Positions 44,823 to 53,726 of a stretch of DNA of 64,000 nt are shown here, in pieces (within the stretch, counting starts at the first letter, position 1; each line of letters begins with the position of its first letter). The notes under the pieces are model-generated. The model searched no databases. It had not been told where the DNA came from and saw only the letters and a list, made by a program, of their open reading frames with translations. The translations under genes were made by a program, and so were the position numbers. Origin of the DNA: an uncultured Collinsella sp. (GTDB taxonomy: Bacteria > Actinomycetota > Coriobacteriia > Coriobacteriales > Coriobacteriaceae); NCBI GenBank assembly GCA_900759335.1, contig CAAEUX010000102.1, positions 87,608 to 151,607 on the forward strand, read 5' to 3'.

Positions 44823-44851
44823 CCGACGATGCGCCTGCATCGTCGGCCTTT
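44823..44851 (+). terminator. Rho-independent terminator of thiI
   Basis: A perfect 10-bp stem (CCGACGATGC with its complement) on a GCCT loop, followed by CCTTTTG. Confidence 0.85.
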
Positions 44852-44953
44852 TGCTATCTGGGCATTTTGCGGCTAAGTGTTCATTTGCTGACGTGTGCCT
44901 GAATAAATGGACAGATTTGTGCAAGGTTTTGGTCGGTTTTTGGTTTGACCGTT

Positions 44954-44965
44954 AAAACCGGTTTT
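44954..44965. promoter_or_regulatory. Palindrome upstream of comEA
   Basis: AAAACCGGTTTT is a perfect 12-bp palindrome, preceded by TTGACC at 44945-44950 and by several GGTTTTGG-like repeats (44926-44967). No good -10 is found 17 bp after TTGACC. It lies 57 bp before the comEA start and may be a competence-operon operator. Confidence 0.3.
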
Positions 44966-45022
44966 GGAGCGTGGCTGTTGTGGAGCTCCTTTCCTGACAC
45001 GATGGTGTTGGGAGGTTTTGCT

Positions 45023-45736
45023 ATGGCGCAGCGCGAACAACACGAACGAGTCAAACGGATGGACCGCTTGGCGGACAAGCTGTTCGGTCATAAGGCAGTG
45101 GTGATGGCGATACTGGTCGTCATTGCGATGGCGAGCGGCTTGGCGATGGCGAACCTTGGCGGCGGTACTGGCGGCGTGTCGTTTGAGCGCACTGATGGTT
45201 CGGGCTCGTTAGTGGAGCCGGGATCCGGCGATGCCTCGAGCGGAAAGACATCCGAAGGCTCTTCGTCTAAGGCGTCTGCCGCGGCAGAGGTTTATGTCGA
45301 TGTTGATGGTGCCGTTGTGTCGCCCGGTGTATATCGCGTCAAGGACGGCGCGCGGGTGGCTCAGGCGATAGATGCCGCCGGCGGGCTGGCGCCCGAGGCA
45401 GACGTTACGGGGCTCAATCGGGCATCCAAGGTCGTCGATGGGCAGAAGATTCACGTTCCAACGGTGGGGGAGCAGCAGGCGTCCATTGCGGAAGCCGGTG
45501 TTGATGGTGGGGCTTCCGCATCATCGGGTGTGAGTGGCGCAACAGGCCTAGTAAATATCAATACGGCAAGCGCGGCAGAGCTGCAGACGCTCTCGGGCAT
45601 CGGTCCCTCCATGGCACAGTCGATTATCGATGAGCGTACAAAGAACGGTGCTTTTGCCTCGGTTGACGATCTGATGCGTGTGTCGGGAATCGGCGAGAAG
45701 AAGCTTGCCAAAATCAAAGATTGCATCTGCGTATGA
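45023..45736 (+). CDS. comEA: Competence protein ComEA, DNA receptor
   Basis: A membrane-anchored double-strand DNA-binding protein needed for DNA uptake. It has 237 residues: short cytosolic N-terminus, one transmembrane helix (about 29-48), a low-complexity Ser/Gly linker, an SLBB domain (VDVDGAVVSPGVYRVKDGAR), and a C-terminal helix-hairpin-helix pair (NINTASAAELQTLSGIGPS, VSGIGEKKLAKIK). The start at 45023 follows GGGAGG; the frame is open 26 codons further upstream without domain content. The stop overlaps comEC (ATGA). Confidence 0.95.
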   Translation: MAQREQHERVKRMDRLADKLFGHKAVVMAILVVIAMASGLAMANLGGGTGGVSFERTDGSGSLVEPGSGDASSGKTSEGSSSKASAAAEVYVDVDGAVVSPGVYRVKDGARVAQAIDAAGGLAPEADVTGLNRASKVVDGQKIHVPTVGEQQASIAEAGVDGGASASSGVSGATGLVNINTASAAELQTLSGIGPSMAQSIIDERTKNGAFASVDDLMRVSGIGEKKLAKIKDCICV

Positions 45737-48036
45737 GTGCGACCGAGCGCGAACATGTGATGCCTCCGCGGCCCCTGATGCCGTGGACGATGGCCCTGTG
45801 TGCCGGCATGTGCATGAGCTGCGCCTTGGTGCTCAACGTGGCCGCTGATGCGCTGCTGAGGGAGCAGGCGCCGGCGGTCGGGCTGCTATGGGCCATTCCC
45901 GTTGCGGCGGCGGTATTCGTTGTGCTGGCTCAATCTTGTGCGCGGCTTGCCCCTTGGAAGCGGTGGCTGTATGCCGCGTCCGTCGGTCTCGTGGCGGGAG
46001 CGGTCGTCTCGGCGTGGTGGGCTGTGGGCACGCTAGGCGCCTCGAAGGCGCTCGACGGTCGAGCGGCAAGCAGCCTCGAGTTTGTCGTGCAGGGTGATTC
46101 ATCCATAAACGACGACGTGTATTCCTATACCTGCGAGGCGCGTGCGGACGGTAAGAACTTGGCAACGGTTCGCCTGTCGTGTGACCGCGAGCTCAAGGCC
46201 GGGGCGCACGTGCGTGTTATCGGTCGCGTTTCACGTTTTGAGAACGATGCATATGGACGATCGCGCGTGCTCCGAGGCGAGGTGCGCAAGGTTCAAGCCG
46301 TTCGGATTGTGCCGGTCGATGAGGGCTCTCCGGGGCCGCTGCTTCGGCTGCGAAATGGGCTGCTAGCGTCCATCGCGCCTGCGACCGACCCGGCGCGTGC
46401 GCTCATAGCCGGTGTCGTCTGCGGTCGTTCGGCCGAGCTACGCGCCCAGCCGGCGGGCGACTGGTTTTCGGTGACGGGAACGGCGCATCTTATAGCCGTC
46501 TCCGGCAGCCATTTGGCTATCGTGGGATTTGTAATCGAGGGTGTATTGCAAAAAACTCGCTGCTCACGTGGTGTTCAGCGGGCGATATTGGCGATGGCGC
46601 TTGTGGGCTACGCTGCCTTTACGGGCGCGTCTCCCTCGGCCGTGCGCGCGTGCTGCATGGTGTTCGCTACGCTTGTTGTAAACGGCGCGGGGCGTCGCCG
46701 GCACGGCGCATCGGCGCTCTTCGTAACCATGTCCATCTTTGTGCTACTGCGACCGACGGTGCTGTTCGAGATGGGCTTTCAGCTTTCATGTGCCAGCGTC
46801 TTAGCCATTCTGTGCTTTTGCCCCTATGCGACCTACGCTTTGGGTGAGCTGGGTGTGTCATCGGGCGTTGCCAGCATGCTTTCCGTCACGCTGTGCTCGC
46901 AACTGGCGACTCTTCCCATTACCATTCCCGCCTTCGGTACGTTCTCGCTCATTGCTCCGCTGGCAAATGCGGTCATCGGTCCGGTGGTGAGCGTGCTGCT
47001 TGCTGTGTCGATCGTGCTGGTTCCCTTTTCGCTCGTGGGACCGTTGCGGACTTGGGCGCTCGTTGTGCCCATGATTGCCGCCCGTTGCGCGCTGTTCTTC
47101 GAGCAGCTGTTTGCCGCCGTGCCGGGTGCATCCGTGAGCGTGCCGCCCGATAGCATGTGGATTTACCTAGCGCCGTGTTTGCTGGCGGTTCTGCTGGTCT
47201 GGTGGCCGCGTCCCCGTGCACGTCCTATGGCGGTGGGGCTTGCATGCCTGGTGCTCTTGGCTGCGATTCCGTACGTCTACTGGGATCGATTCGCTCTGCC
47301 TTCGGTGACGGTGCTCGATGTGGGCCAGGCCGATGCGATTCTTATCCGCCAGGGCGGCGTAGTAGCGCTCGTCGACTGCGGGCTCGACGAGCGCGTGGTA
47401 GCGGCGTTGGTTCGCAATAACGTGCACCATATCGATGCCGTCTTTGTGACGCATTGGGATGAGGACCACTGGGGTGGTCTGCCTGCCGTGCTCGAACGGT
47501 TTTCGGTCGGAACGATTGCCGTGGCGGCGGATGCGCTGGAGGATGCACCTGCCGAGGTATTGAACCGACCTGGCGTTGAGTATCGGCAGGTGCGCCGTGG
47601 GGATACGGTCGACATCGGCTCATTTTGCGCCCGCGTGATGTGGCCATTCGAGTCCGTGGATGGCGAGGGAAATGAGGACTCGCTTGTCCTGCTGCTCTCT
47701 TATGTTCAGGAAGGCAAGGGCCTGCGTATGCTCCTCACCGGTGATGCCGAGCTCGACCAAGAACGGGAATTCGTGCAGGAGGTGGGGGATATCGATGTAC
47801 TTAAACTTGGGCATCACGGCTCTAAGGTTTCAGTCGATGGTGAGTTGCTGGACGTCTTGAAGCCTGAGCTTTCCCTCGCGAGCGCGGGCGAGGGGAATCG
47901 ATACGGCCATCCGTCCTATGCCTGCATCGATGCCGTTAAGGAAGCGGGCGGTGTGTTCGCGTGCACTATCGAACACGGCGACATTACCGTCACGCCAACT
48001 GCGAATGGCTTTGCGATGCGATGCCAGCGACCGTGA
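45733..48036 (+). CDS. comEC: ComEC/Rec2 DNA-uptake channel
   Basis: A polytopic membrane protein that carries single-stranded DNA into the cytoplasm. At 767 residues it is full length. An N-terminal OB-fold/DUF4131 region (to about 200) follows two or three transmembrane helices. The Competence domain has GTAHLIAVSGSHLAIVG and multiple helices. The C-terminal metallo-beta-lactamase domain has LDVGQADAILI, THWDEDHWGG and KLGHHGSKVS, so the putative nuclease site is intact. It is coupled to comEA by a 4-bp overlap. Its completeness argues for a working uptake system. Confidence 0.95.
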   Translation: MSATEREHVMPPRPLMPWTMALCAGMCMSCALVLNVAADALLREQAPAVGLLWAIPVAAAVFVVLAQSCARLAPWKRWLYAASVGLVAGAVVSAWWAVGTLGASKALDGRAASSLEFVVQGDSSINDDVYSYTCEARADGKNLATVRLSCDRELKAGAHVRVIGRVSRFENDAYGRSRVLRGEVRKVQAVRIVPVDEGSPGPLLRLRNGLLASIAPATDPARALIAGVVCGRSAELRAQPAGDWFSVTGTAHLIAVSGSHLAIVGFVIEGVLQKTRCSRGVQRAILAMALVGYAAFTGASPSAVRACCMVFATLVVNGAGRRRHGASALFVTMSIFVLLRPTVLFEMGFQLSCASVLAILCFCPYATYALGELGVSSGVASMLSVTLCSQLATLPITIPAFGTFSLIAPLANAVIGPVVSVLLAVSIVLVPFSLVGPLRTWALVVPMIAARCALFFEQLFAAVPGASVSVPPDSMWIYLAPCLLAVLLVWWPRPRARPMAVGLACLVLLAAIPYVYWDRFALPSVTVLDVGQADAILIRQGGVVALVDCGLDERVVAALVRNNVHHIDAVFVTHWDEDHWGGLPAVLERFSVGTIAVAADALEDAPAEVLNRPGVEYRQVRRGDTVDIGSFCARVMWPFESVDGEGNEDSLVLLLSYVQEGKGLRMLLTGDAELDQEREFVQEVGDIDVLKLGHHGSKVSVDGELLDVLKPELSLASAGEGNRYGHPSYACIDAVKEAGGVFACTIEHGDITVTPTANGFAMRCQRP

Positions 48037-48044
48037 CGACGTCG

Positions 48045-48074
48045 TTGGCGTGTGGTGGGCCCCTGGGCTAGAAT
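48045..48074 (+). promoter_or_regulatory. Promoter of holA
   Basis: TTGGCG (48045-48050), an 18-bp spacer and TAGAAT (48069-48074). It overlaps no coding sequence, since comEC ends at 48036; the leader would be about 35 nt with GGGAGGGGAG before the ATG. Confidence 0.5.
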
Positions 48075-48114
48075 GGCACGGAACGAATACGAAGGCCTGC
48101 GGGAGGGGAGCGCA

Positions 48115-49077
48115 ATGTCCGAAATCGGTCTGCTGCCGGCATATCTGATCGTCGGTACCGACGGCGTCAAGCGCGATCACGCCGTCTCGCGTATGAAAGC
48201 GCGTCTGGAAAAGACGGGCATGGTCGAGTTCAACCTCGACGAGCGCGATATGACCAAAGACCCCGATATCGAGTCGATTATCGGATCGCTCAACACCTTT
48301 CCCATGGGCAGCGAGTTTCGCCTGGTAATCCTTGACGGCTGCTCAAAACTCGCCAAAGCGATCTCCGAGCCGCTTGTCGAGTATTTGGCGAGTCCCAGCC
48401 CCACGACGGTTTGCCTCATCATCGCGGACTCGCTTGCCAAGAACACGCGCCTGTATAAGGCGATCGCCAAGATCGACAAGAAGGCCGTGATCGATTGCTC
48501 CGGCACCAAGCGCTGGGAGCTTCCGCGCCGCGTGCAGCAGATGGCGACGCAGCACGGCAAGTCGATCTCGACGGCGGCCGCCGAGGAGCTCGTCTCGCGT
48601 TCGGGTGAAAACACGCGCATGCTCGATAACGACTTGGCTAAGCTTGCCCAGATGGTCGAGGTGCCCCAGATTGAGCTTGCCGACGTTGAGCGCTGGATTG
48701 TACGTACGGCCGAGGTTCAACCCTGGGACTTTCTCAATGCAGTCTCGGCCCGTGACATGCGCCGCTCGCTCGAGCTCTTTAATCTACTGCCCGCCAAGAG
48801 CTACGTGTGGACTTACACATTGTTGTGCGGCCGCATTCGCGAGCTTATCGTTGCCAAGGCGCTCGATGCGCGCGGACAGGGTCGTGAGCTGGCCGCAACG
48901 CTCAAGCTCCAGTCCTGGCAGGTCAAGAATCACCTGACCTGGGCACGTCGCTTTTCGATGGCAGAGCTCGTCGCGGCGCTCGAGGGTGCCGTTGACGTGG
49001 AGCTCGCGCTCAAGGGTTCGGCCGATTCTGAGACCGCGCTTTTACTCTGGATTACGAACATCTTGAGAAAATCGTGA
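48115..49077 (+). CDS. holA: DNA polymerase III delta subunit
   Basis: The clamp-loader delta subunit, which opens the beta sliding clamp. It has 320 residues. The AAA+-like fold without an active Walker A starts LLPAYLIVGTDGVKRDHAVSRM; later blocks FPMGSEFRLVILDG, IADSLAKNTRLYKAI and the C-terminal collar domain (QPWDFLNAVSARDMRRSLEL) are as expected. Its position after comEC and before rpsT is conserved in Gram-positives. GGGAGGGGAG decides the start at 48115. Confidence 0.93.
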   Translation: MSEIGLLPAYLIVGTDGVKRDHAVSRMKARLEKTGMVEFNLDERDMTKDPDIESIIGSLNTFPMGSEFRLVILDGCSKLAKAISEPLVEYLASPSPTTVCLIIADSLAKNTRLYKAIAKIDKKAVIDCSGTKRWELPRRVQQMATQHGKSISTAAAEELVSRSGENTRMLDNDLAKLAQMVEVPQIELADVERWIVRTAEVQPWDFLNAVSARDMRRSLELFNLLPAKSYVWTYTLLCGRIRELIVAKALDARGQGRELAATLKLQSWQVKNHLTWARRFSMAELVAALEGAVDVELALKGSADSETALLLWITNILRKS

Positions 49078-49129
49078 TGATACCTGCCTATTTGACAAAT
49101 TCGTTCTATCCCTTTGAGGGGGAGCGTGC

Positions 49130-49135
49130 TATAGT
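49130..49135 (+). promoter_or_regulatory. -10 element of rpsT
   Basis: TATAGT lies about 75 bp before the rpsT start. A TTGACA at 49092-49097 is 32 bp upstream, too far to pair with it; no other convincing -35 is visible. Confidence 0.4.
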
Positions 49136-49210
49136 AGGCGCTTGCATGACCTCACCGTGTCTCAGAGGTGTCATACATTTTTTGCAAGGAACTCGAAAGG
49201 AACTCCAGAA

Positions 49211-49477
49211 GTGGCAAACATCAAGTCTCAGAAGAAGCGTATCCGCACCAATGAGGCAGCTCGCATGCGTAACAAGGCTGTCAAGTCCGAGCTCAAGACG
49301 CTGACCAAGCACGTCCAGTCCGCCGTCGCCGAGGGCGACGCCGAGAAGGCCCAGGCTGCCCTCAAGACCGTCACCAAGCGTCTCGACATGGCTGCTGCCA
49401 AGCATGTTATCCACAAGAACCAGGCTTCCAACCGCAAGTCCGGTCTTGCCAAGCTCGTGAACAGCATCAACGCCTAA
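49211..49477 (+). CDS. rpsT: 30S ribosomal protein S20
   Basis: An 88-residue, lysine- and alanine-rich three-helix protein beginning MANIKSQKKRIRTNEAARMRNK, with the family C-terminus HKNQASNRKSGLAKLVN. It binds 16S rRNA early in 30S assembly. The GTG start at 49211 follows CGAAAGGAACT with a spacing a little long; upstream residues have no homology. It has its own promoter and terminator. S20 lies between holA and lepA in many bacteria. Confidence 0.95.
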   Translation: MANIKSQKKRIRTNEAARMRNKAVKSELKTLTKHVQSAVAEGDAEKAQAALKTVTKRLDMAAAKHVIHKNQASNRKSGLAKLVNSINA

Positions 49478-49511
49478 GTTGTAAATTTCACACCAAACAG
49501 ATTACGCGCAT

Positions 49512-49549
49512 AAATGGAGCCTGTTTTATGGAACAGGCTCCATTTTTTG
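49512..49549 (+). terminator. Rho-independent terminator of rpsT
   Basis: A perfect 13-bp stem (AATGGAGCCTGTT with its complement), loop TTATGG, then a run of T residues. It lies only 25 bp before lepA. Confidence 0.92.
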
Positions 49550-49560
49550 TACCGCTCGGG

Positions 49561-49566
49561 TAAGAT
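49561..49566 (+). promoter_or_regulatory. -10 element of lepA, probable leaderless transcript
   Basis: TAAGAT ends 7 bp before the lepA ATG, immediately after the rpsT terminator. No Shine-Dalgarno is visible before the ATG, and the terminator leaves no space for a leader. This arrangement (TANNNT followed at 6-7 bp by ATG) is typical of leaderless genes in actinobacteria. Confidence 0.5.
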
Positions 49567-49573
49567 AGTCCGC

Positions 49574-51385
49574 ATGAATACTTCAATTGACATTTCCCAC
49601 ATCCGCAACTTCTCAATCGTTGCGCACATCGACCATGGCAAGTCCACGATCAGTGACCGTATCCTCGAACTCACCCATACCGTCGACGAACGCGACATGG
49701 AGTCGCAGCTGCTCGACACCATGGATATCGAGCGCGAGCGCGGCATCACGATCAAGTCCAATGCCGTTCGCGTGTCCTATGACGCCGACGATGGCGAGAC
49801 GTATCAGTTCAATCTGATCGATACGCCGGGCCACGTGGACTTTACCTATGAGGTCTCGCGCTCGCTGGCAGCCTGTGAGGGCGCGGTGCTCGTTGTCGAC
49901 GCCACGCAGGGCGTTGAGGCGCAGACCGTCTCTAACGCGACGCTCGCCATGAACGCCAATCTGGACATTGTGCCGGCCATCAACAAGATCGACCTGCCCT
50001 CGGCTCATCCCGACGAGGTTAAGACCGAGATCGAGGATGACCTGGCGATCCCTGCCGATGATGCCGTGTGTGTCTCGGGCAAGACCGGCGAGGGCATCCA
50101 CGATCTGCTGGAGTCCATTGTCTTTCTGATCTCTCCGCCCAAGGGCGATGCGAATGCGCCGCTCAAGGCACTCATTCTGGATTCATACTTCGACGAGTAT
50201 CGTGGCGTCGTCGCCACGGTGCGCATCTTTGACGGCTCCATCAAAAAGGGTGATACCCTGCGCATGATGCAGGCAAAGGGCGATTTTTTGGTCGATGGCG
50301 TGGGCGTCAAGCGTCCCGCCGAGACTCCGGTTGACGCGCTGACGGTCGGCGAGGTCGGTTACGTGGTCACGGGCCTGAAGGACCCCGAGGCCGTTCGCGT
50401 GGGCGATACCCTCACGTGGGCGTCGAATCCCTGCCCCGAGCCGCTTCCCGGGTACCGCGAGGCCAAGCCCATGGTCTATACGGGCCTGTTCCCGATCGAT
50501 AACAAGGACTACGAGAACCTGCGTGACGCACTCGATAAGCTCCACGTTAACGACCCCTCGTTGGTGTGGGAGCCCGAGACCTCGGTGGCGCTCGGCTTTG
50601 GCTTCCGCGTGGGCTTCCTGGGTCTGCTGCACATGGAAGTCGTCAAGGAACGCCTGGAGCGCGAGTTCAATCTGGACCTCATTGCCACGAGTCCTTCGGT
50701 CGACTATCACGTGTACAAGACCGATGGCGAGATGATCGATGTCCGCAGCCCGCAGGATCTGCCCGAGGCCACGCGCATCGAGCGTATCGAGGAACCCTAC
50801 CTCAAGGCAAAGATCATCTGCCCGCCTGAGTACACGGGTGCCGTCATGCAGCTCGCCATCGAGCACCGCGGCGTTACGACCGACATGATCCACCTGACGA
50901 GCAAATCGGTCGAGATGCGCTTCGATATGCCGCTCGCCGAGCTCATCTTGGACTTCTTTGACCAGCTCAAGAGCCGTACCAAGGGCTATGCCTCGCTCGA
51001 CTACGAGTTCAACGAGTACCGTCCCTCCGAGCTTGTGAAGCTCGATATCTTGCTTTCGGGCGACGAGGTGGACGCGCTGTCGTTTATCGTCCATAAGGAC
51101 AAGGCTTATGGCCTGGCCCGTGGTCTGTGCGACAAACTTAAGGAGATCATCCCGCGTCAGCTGTTCGAGGTGCCCATCCAGGGTGCTATCGGCAACAAGA
51201 TCATTGCCCGCTCCACCGTCAAGGCGCGTCGCAAGGACGTGCTTGCCAAGTGCTACGGCGGCGATATCTCGCGTAAGCGCAAGCTGCTCGAGAAGCAGAA
51301 AGAGGGCAAGAAGCGCATGAAGGCCATCGGATCGGTCGAGGTCCCGCAGGAGGCCTTTATGGCGATCCTCAAGGTGGACGAGTAG
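49574..51385 (+). CDS. lepA: Elongation factor 4 (LepA)
   Basis: A ribosomal GTPase that back-translocates stalled ribosomes and aids 30S biogenesis. It is 603 residues (full length): G1 in VAHIDHGKSTISDR, G2 RGITIKS, G3 DTPGHVDFTYEVSRS, G4 NKIDLP, then EF-G-like domains II, III and V and the LepA-specific C-terminal domain (ARSTVKARRKDVLAKCYGGD). The frame is open upstream through the rpsT terminator, but conservation starts at the ATG at 49574. There is no clear ribosome-binding site; a -10 element lies just upstream. Confidence 0.96.
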   Translation: MNTSIDISHIRNFSIVAHIDHGKSTISDRILELTHTVDERDMESQLLDTMDIERERGITIKSNAVRVSYDADDGETYQFNLIDTPGHVDFTYEVSRSLAACEGAVLVVDATQGVEAQTVSNATLAMNANLDIVPAINKIDLPSAHPDEVKTEIEDDLAIPADDAVCVSGKTGEGIHDLLESIVFLISPPKGDANAPLKALILDSYFDEYRGVVATVRIFDGSIKKGDTLRMMQAKGDFLVDGVGVKRPAETPVDALTVGEVGYVVTGLKDPEAVRVGDTLTWASNPCPEPLPGYREAKPMVYTGLFPIDNKDYENLRDALDKLHVNDPSLVWEPETSVALGFGFRVGFLGLLHMEVVKERLEREFNLDLIATSPSVDYHVYKTDGEMIDVRSPQDLPEATRIERIEEPYLKAKIICPPEYTGAVMQLAIEHRGVTTDMIHLTSKSVEMRFDMPLAELILDFFDQLKSRTKGYASLDYEFNEYRPSELVKLDILLSGDEVDALSFIVHKDKAYGLARGLCDKLKEIIPRQLFEVPIQGAIGNKIIARSTVKARRKDVLAKCYGGDISRKRKLLEKQKEGKKRMKAIGSVEVPQEAFMAILKVDE

Positions 51386-51389
51386 GTCT

Positions 51390-52433
51390 ATGGCGCTTTC
51401 TGAATACAGCAAGCGGCTGCTGGGCGCTTATGCCGAGCAGCCGTTCCTTATGGCTCCCATGGCGGGCGTGACCGACCCTGCCTACCGCATCATGTGCCGC
51501 CGCCGCGGTGCCAACCTTGCCTACAGCGAGATGGTGAGCGTGGCGGGCCTTGCCTATGCCAGCAACAAGACCTGGCGCCTGGTGCTACCGGCCGACGAGG
51601 AGCAGCAGATTTGCGTGCAGCTCTTTGGCTCCAAGCCCGATCAGTTTGCGAGCGCCGTCGCCGCCGTCGAGGAGCGCGTTGGCGATCGCCTGTCGCTCAT
51701 CGACATCAACATGGCCTGTCCTGCCCGCAAGGTTGTCACCAAGGGCGAAGGCTCGGCCCTTATGCGCACGCCCGATTTGGCCGAGAAGATCGTCGAGGCC
51801 ACGGTGGGCGCGGCTCACGTGCCCGTGACCGTAAAGATCCGCAAGGGCTTTTACGCCGAGGACCGTAATGCCGCAACGTTTGCCCAGATGCTCGAAGGGG
51901 CGGGCGCCTCCGCAGTTGCCGTGCACGGTCGTTGTGCCACGCAGCTCTATACGGGGCAGGCCGATTGGTCTGTCGTCGATGAGGTCGCAGATGCTGTCGA
52001 GATTCCCGTGATTGGTTCGGGCGATGTGTTCTGCGCCGAGGATGCCGCGGAGCATCTGCGCAGTTCTGGTGCCAGCGCGGTGTTTATCGCGCGCGGCATC
52101 TACGGTAATCCCTGGGTCTTTGGTGATGCTCGCGCCCTTGCGCTCGATGGCATACCGGTGCCGGCGCGCAGCTCCGTCGAGCGCCTGGACGCCCTGCGTG
52201 AACACCTAACGCTGACGCACGAGCTTCTGCCGCTCATGTCGCGTGCCCGCACGTACGCAAGCTGGTACTTAAAAGGCATGCCCCATGCCGCCGCTTGGCG
52301 TGCCCATGTGGTGCGCTGTTCCACATACGAGGAGTTTATGGTGCTGGTCGATGAGATCGAGCGCGATGTGGTGGCCTGCGAGGCCGCACTTGCCGCCGGC
52401 GAATCGGTGCCCCCTCATCCGCTGGAGGCTTAA
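51390..52433 (+). CDS. tRNA-dihydrouridine synthase, Dus family
   Basis: An FMN enzyme reducing specific uridines in the tRNA D-arm. It has 347 residues with MAPMAGVTDPAYR at the FMN site, catalytic Cys in NMACPARKVVTKGEGSALM, VHGRCATQLYTGQADW and GSGDVF. It resembles DusB-type proteins, but the exact position modified cannot be assigned. It starts 4 bp after lepA and is 2 bp from hemW; a Dus gene in this spot is less common than the direct lepA-hemW link. Confidence 0.9.
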   Translation: MALSEYSKRLLGAYAEQPFLMAPMAGVTDPAYRIMCRRRGANLAYSEMVSVAGLAYASNKTWRLVLPADEEQQICVQLFGSKPDQFASAVAAVEERVGDRLSLIDINMACPARKVVTKGEGSALMRTPDLAEKIVEATVGAAHVPVTVKIRKGFYAEDRNAATFAQMLEGAGASAVAVHGRCATQLYTGQADWSVVDEVADAVEIPVIGSGDVFCAEDAAEHLRSSGASAVFIARGIYGNPWVFGDARALALDGIPVPARSSVERLDALREHLTLTHELLPLMSRARTYASWYLKGMPHAAAWRAHVVRCSTYEEFMVLVDEIERDVVACEAALAAGESVPPHPLEA

Positions 52434-52435
52434 GG

Positions 52436-53668
52436 GTGGCCGTTACCACGCTGTACGTGCACGTGCCGTTTTGCGCTCAAAAGTGCCGGTACTGCGACTT
52501 TGACTCGCGCAGTTTTGCTCCGTGCGACCTGAGCGCTGCGCTCGATGCCTATTTTGAGCAGTTGTACGCGCGCCTCGATGCTTTTGGCAAAGCTGGGGCC
52601 CTTGACCAGATCCGCACCGTCTATGTTGGCGGCGGTACGCCGTCGCTGGCGGGGGAGCGCTTGGTGGAGCTGGCGCGGCGTATTCGTGCGTCGTGCGCCC
52701 CTGTTGAGTTTACCTGCGAGGCCAATCCTGAGTCGCTGACCGCCGAGCTTGCCGCTGCGCTTGCCAAGGTTGGTGTCACACGCGTCTCTCTGGGCGTGCA
52801 AACGCTCGATAACACCGAACTTACCGCCATCGGCCGTATTCACGATGCCGATCGGGCGCTCGCCGCCATCGCGACGGTCAAGAACGCTGGGCTTGACGTG
52901 TCGTGCGACCTTATGTGCGGACTTCCCGGGCAGACCGCAGCGAGTTGGAAGCGCACGCTCGATGGCGTGCTGGCGGCGGCTCCGCATCATGTGTCGGTCT
53001 ACCCGCTCACGCTTGAGGAGGGGACGCCCCTTTATCGCATGGCGTGCCGCGACGAGTTGCTCGAGCCTGATGAGGATTTTCAAGCTTCGTGCATGGATGT
53101 GGCGCGTGAGCGTCTGGGTGCGGCCGGTTATCACCCCTATGAGGTGGCAAGCTATGCGCTCGACGGCCATGAGTGCGCCCATAACATTGCCTACTGGACC
53201 GGACGGGGCTACCTGGGCCTGGGTCGTTCTGCCGCGGGCATGCTCGACGCCGAGGATTTCGACCGTCTTGCAGGTTTGTTTCCCGGTGTTTCTTCTCGAG
53301 GCGATGCGTACCGCGTGCGTCTGGTGCAACGTTACGATGACGCGACGGCGTTCGAGACCGAATATCTGTCGCAGCGTGAGGCTGCGGCTGAAGACCTGAT
53401 GCTCGCTTGTCGCATGACGCGCGGTGTCGCGTCCGACCTGTTGGTTCGTGCAGCTTGCGTCATCCCAGCGGGTGAGCTGGCAGCCGCTTGCGATCGCGCA
53501 CTCGAATTGGGTCTTGTCACTTGGGTTCCCGAGACGCTCGGGGTCCATGAGGGACCCTTCACTTCGGCAGATGTCGTCGCGGGCCATGTTCGAGCTCGTC
53601 TGGCGCCGACACACCTGGGCTGGCTCGATGGAAATGTTCTGTTCGAACTGTTTTGGGATCTAGCTTAG
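52436..53668 (+). CDS. hemW: Radical SAM heme chaperone HemW
   Basis: A HemN-like protein of 410 residues. The radical SAM cluster motif is VPFCAQKCRYCDFDSRSF (CxxxCxxC). The family blocks VYVGGGTPSLAGERL, CEANPESLT, RVSLGVQTL and VYPLTLEEGTPLYR are present. HemW inserts heme into respiratory proteins and is not a coproporphyrinogen oxidase, despite older names. The GTG start is 2 bp after dus. In many Gram-positives hrcA-grpE-dnaK-dnaJ follows; here a dnaJ paralogue follows at once. Confidence 0.93.
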   Translation: MAVTTLYVHVPFCAQKCRYCDFDSRSFAPCDLSAALDAYFEQLYARLDAFGKAGALDQIRTVYVGGGTPSLAGERLVELARRIRASCAPVEFTCEANPESLTAELAAALAKVGVTRVSLGVQTLDNTELTAIGRIHDADRALAAIATVKNAGLDVSCDLMCGLPGQTAASWKRTLDGVLAAAPHHVSVYPLTLEEGTPLYRMACRDELLEPDEDFQASCMDVARERLGAAGYHPYEVASYALDGHECAHNIAYWTGRGYLGLGRSAAGMLDAEDFDRLAGLFPGVSSRGDAYRVRLVQRYDDATAFETEYLSQREAAAEDLMLACRMTRGVASDLLVRAACVIPAGELAAACDRALELGLVTWVPETLGVHEGPFTSADVVAGHVRARLAPTHLGWLDGNVLFELFWDLA

Positions 53669-53726
53669 GTCGCTCGTGTAGAATTACCGGAATATATACG
53701 CTGCTGTGAGCAGGAGGTTGCCGCGC

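Noticed and set aside
49092..49135. TTGACA with TATAGT as one rpsT promoter
   Set aside because: The spacing of 32 bp is incompatible with one sigma-A promoter; only the -10 is kept.
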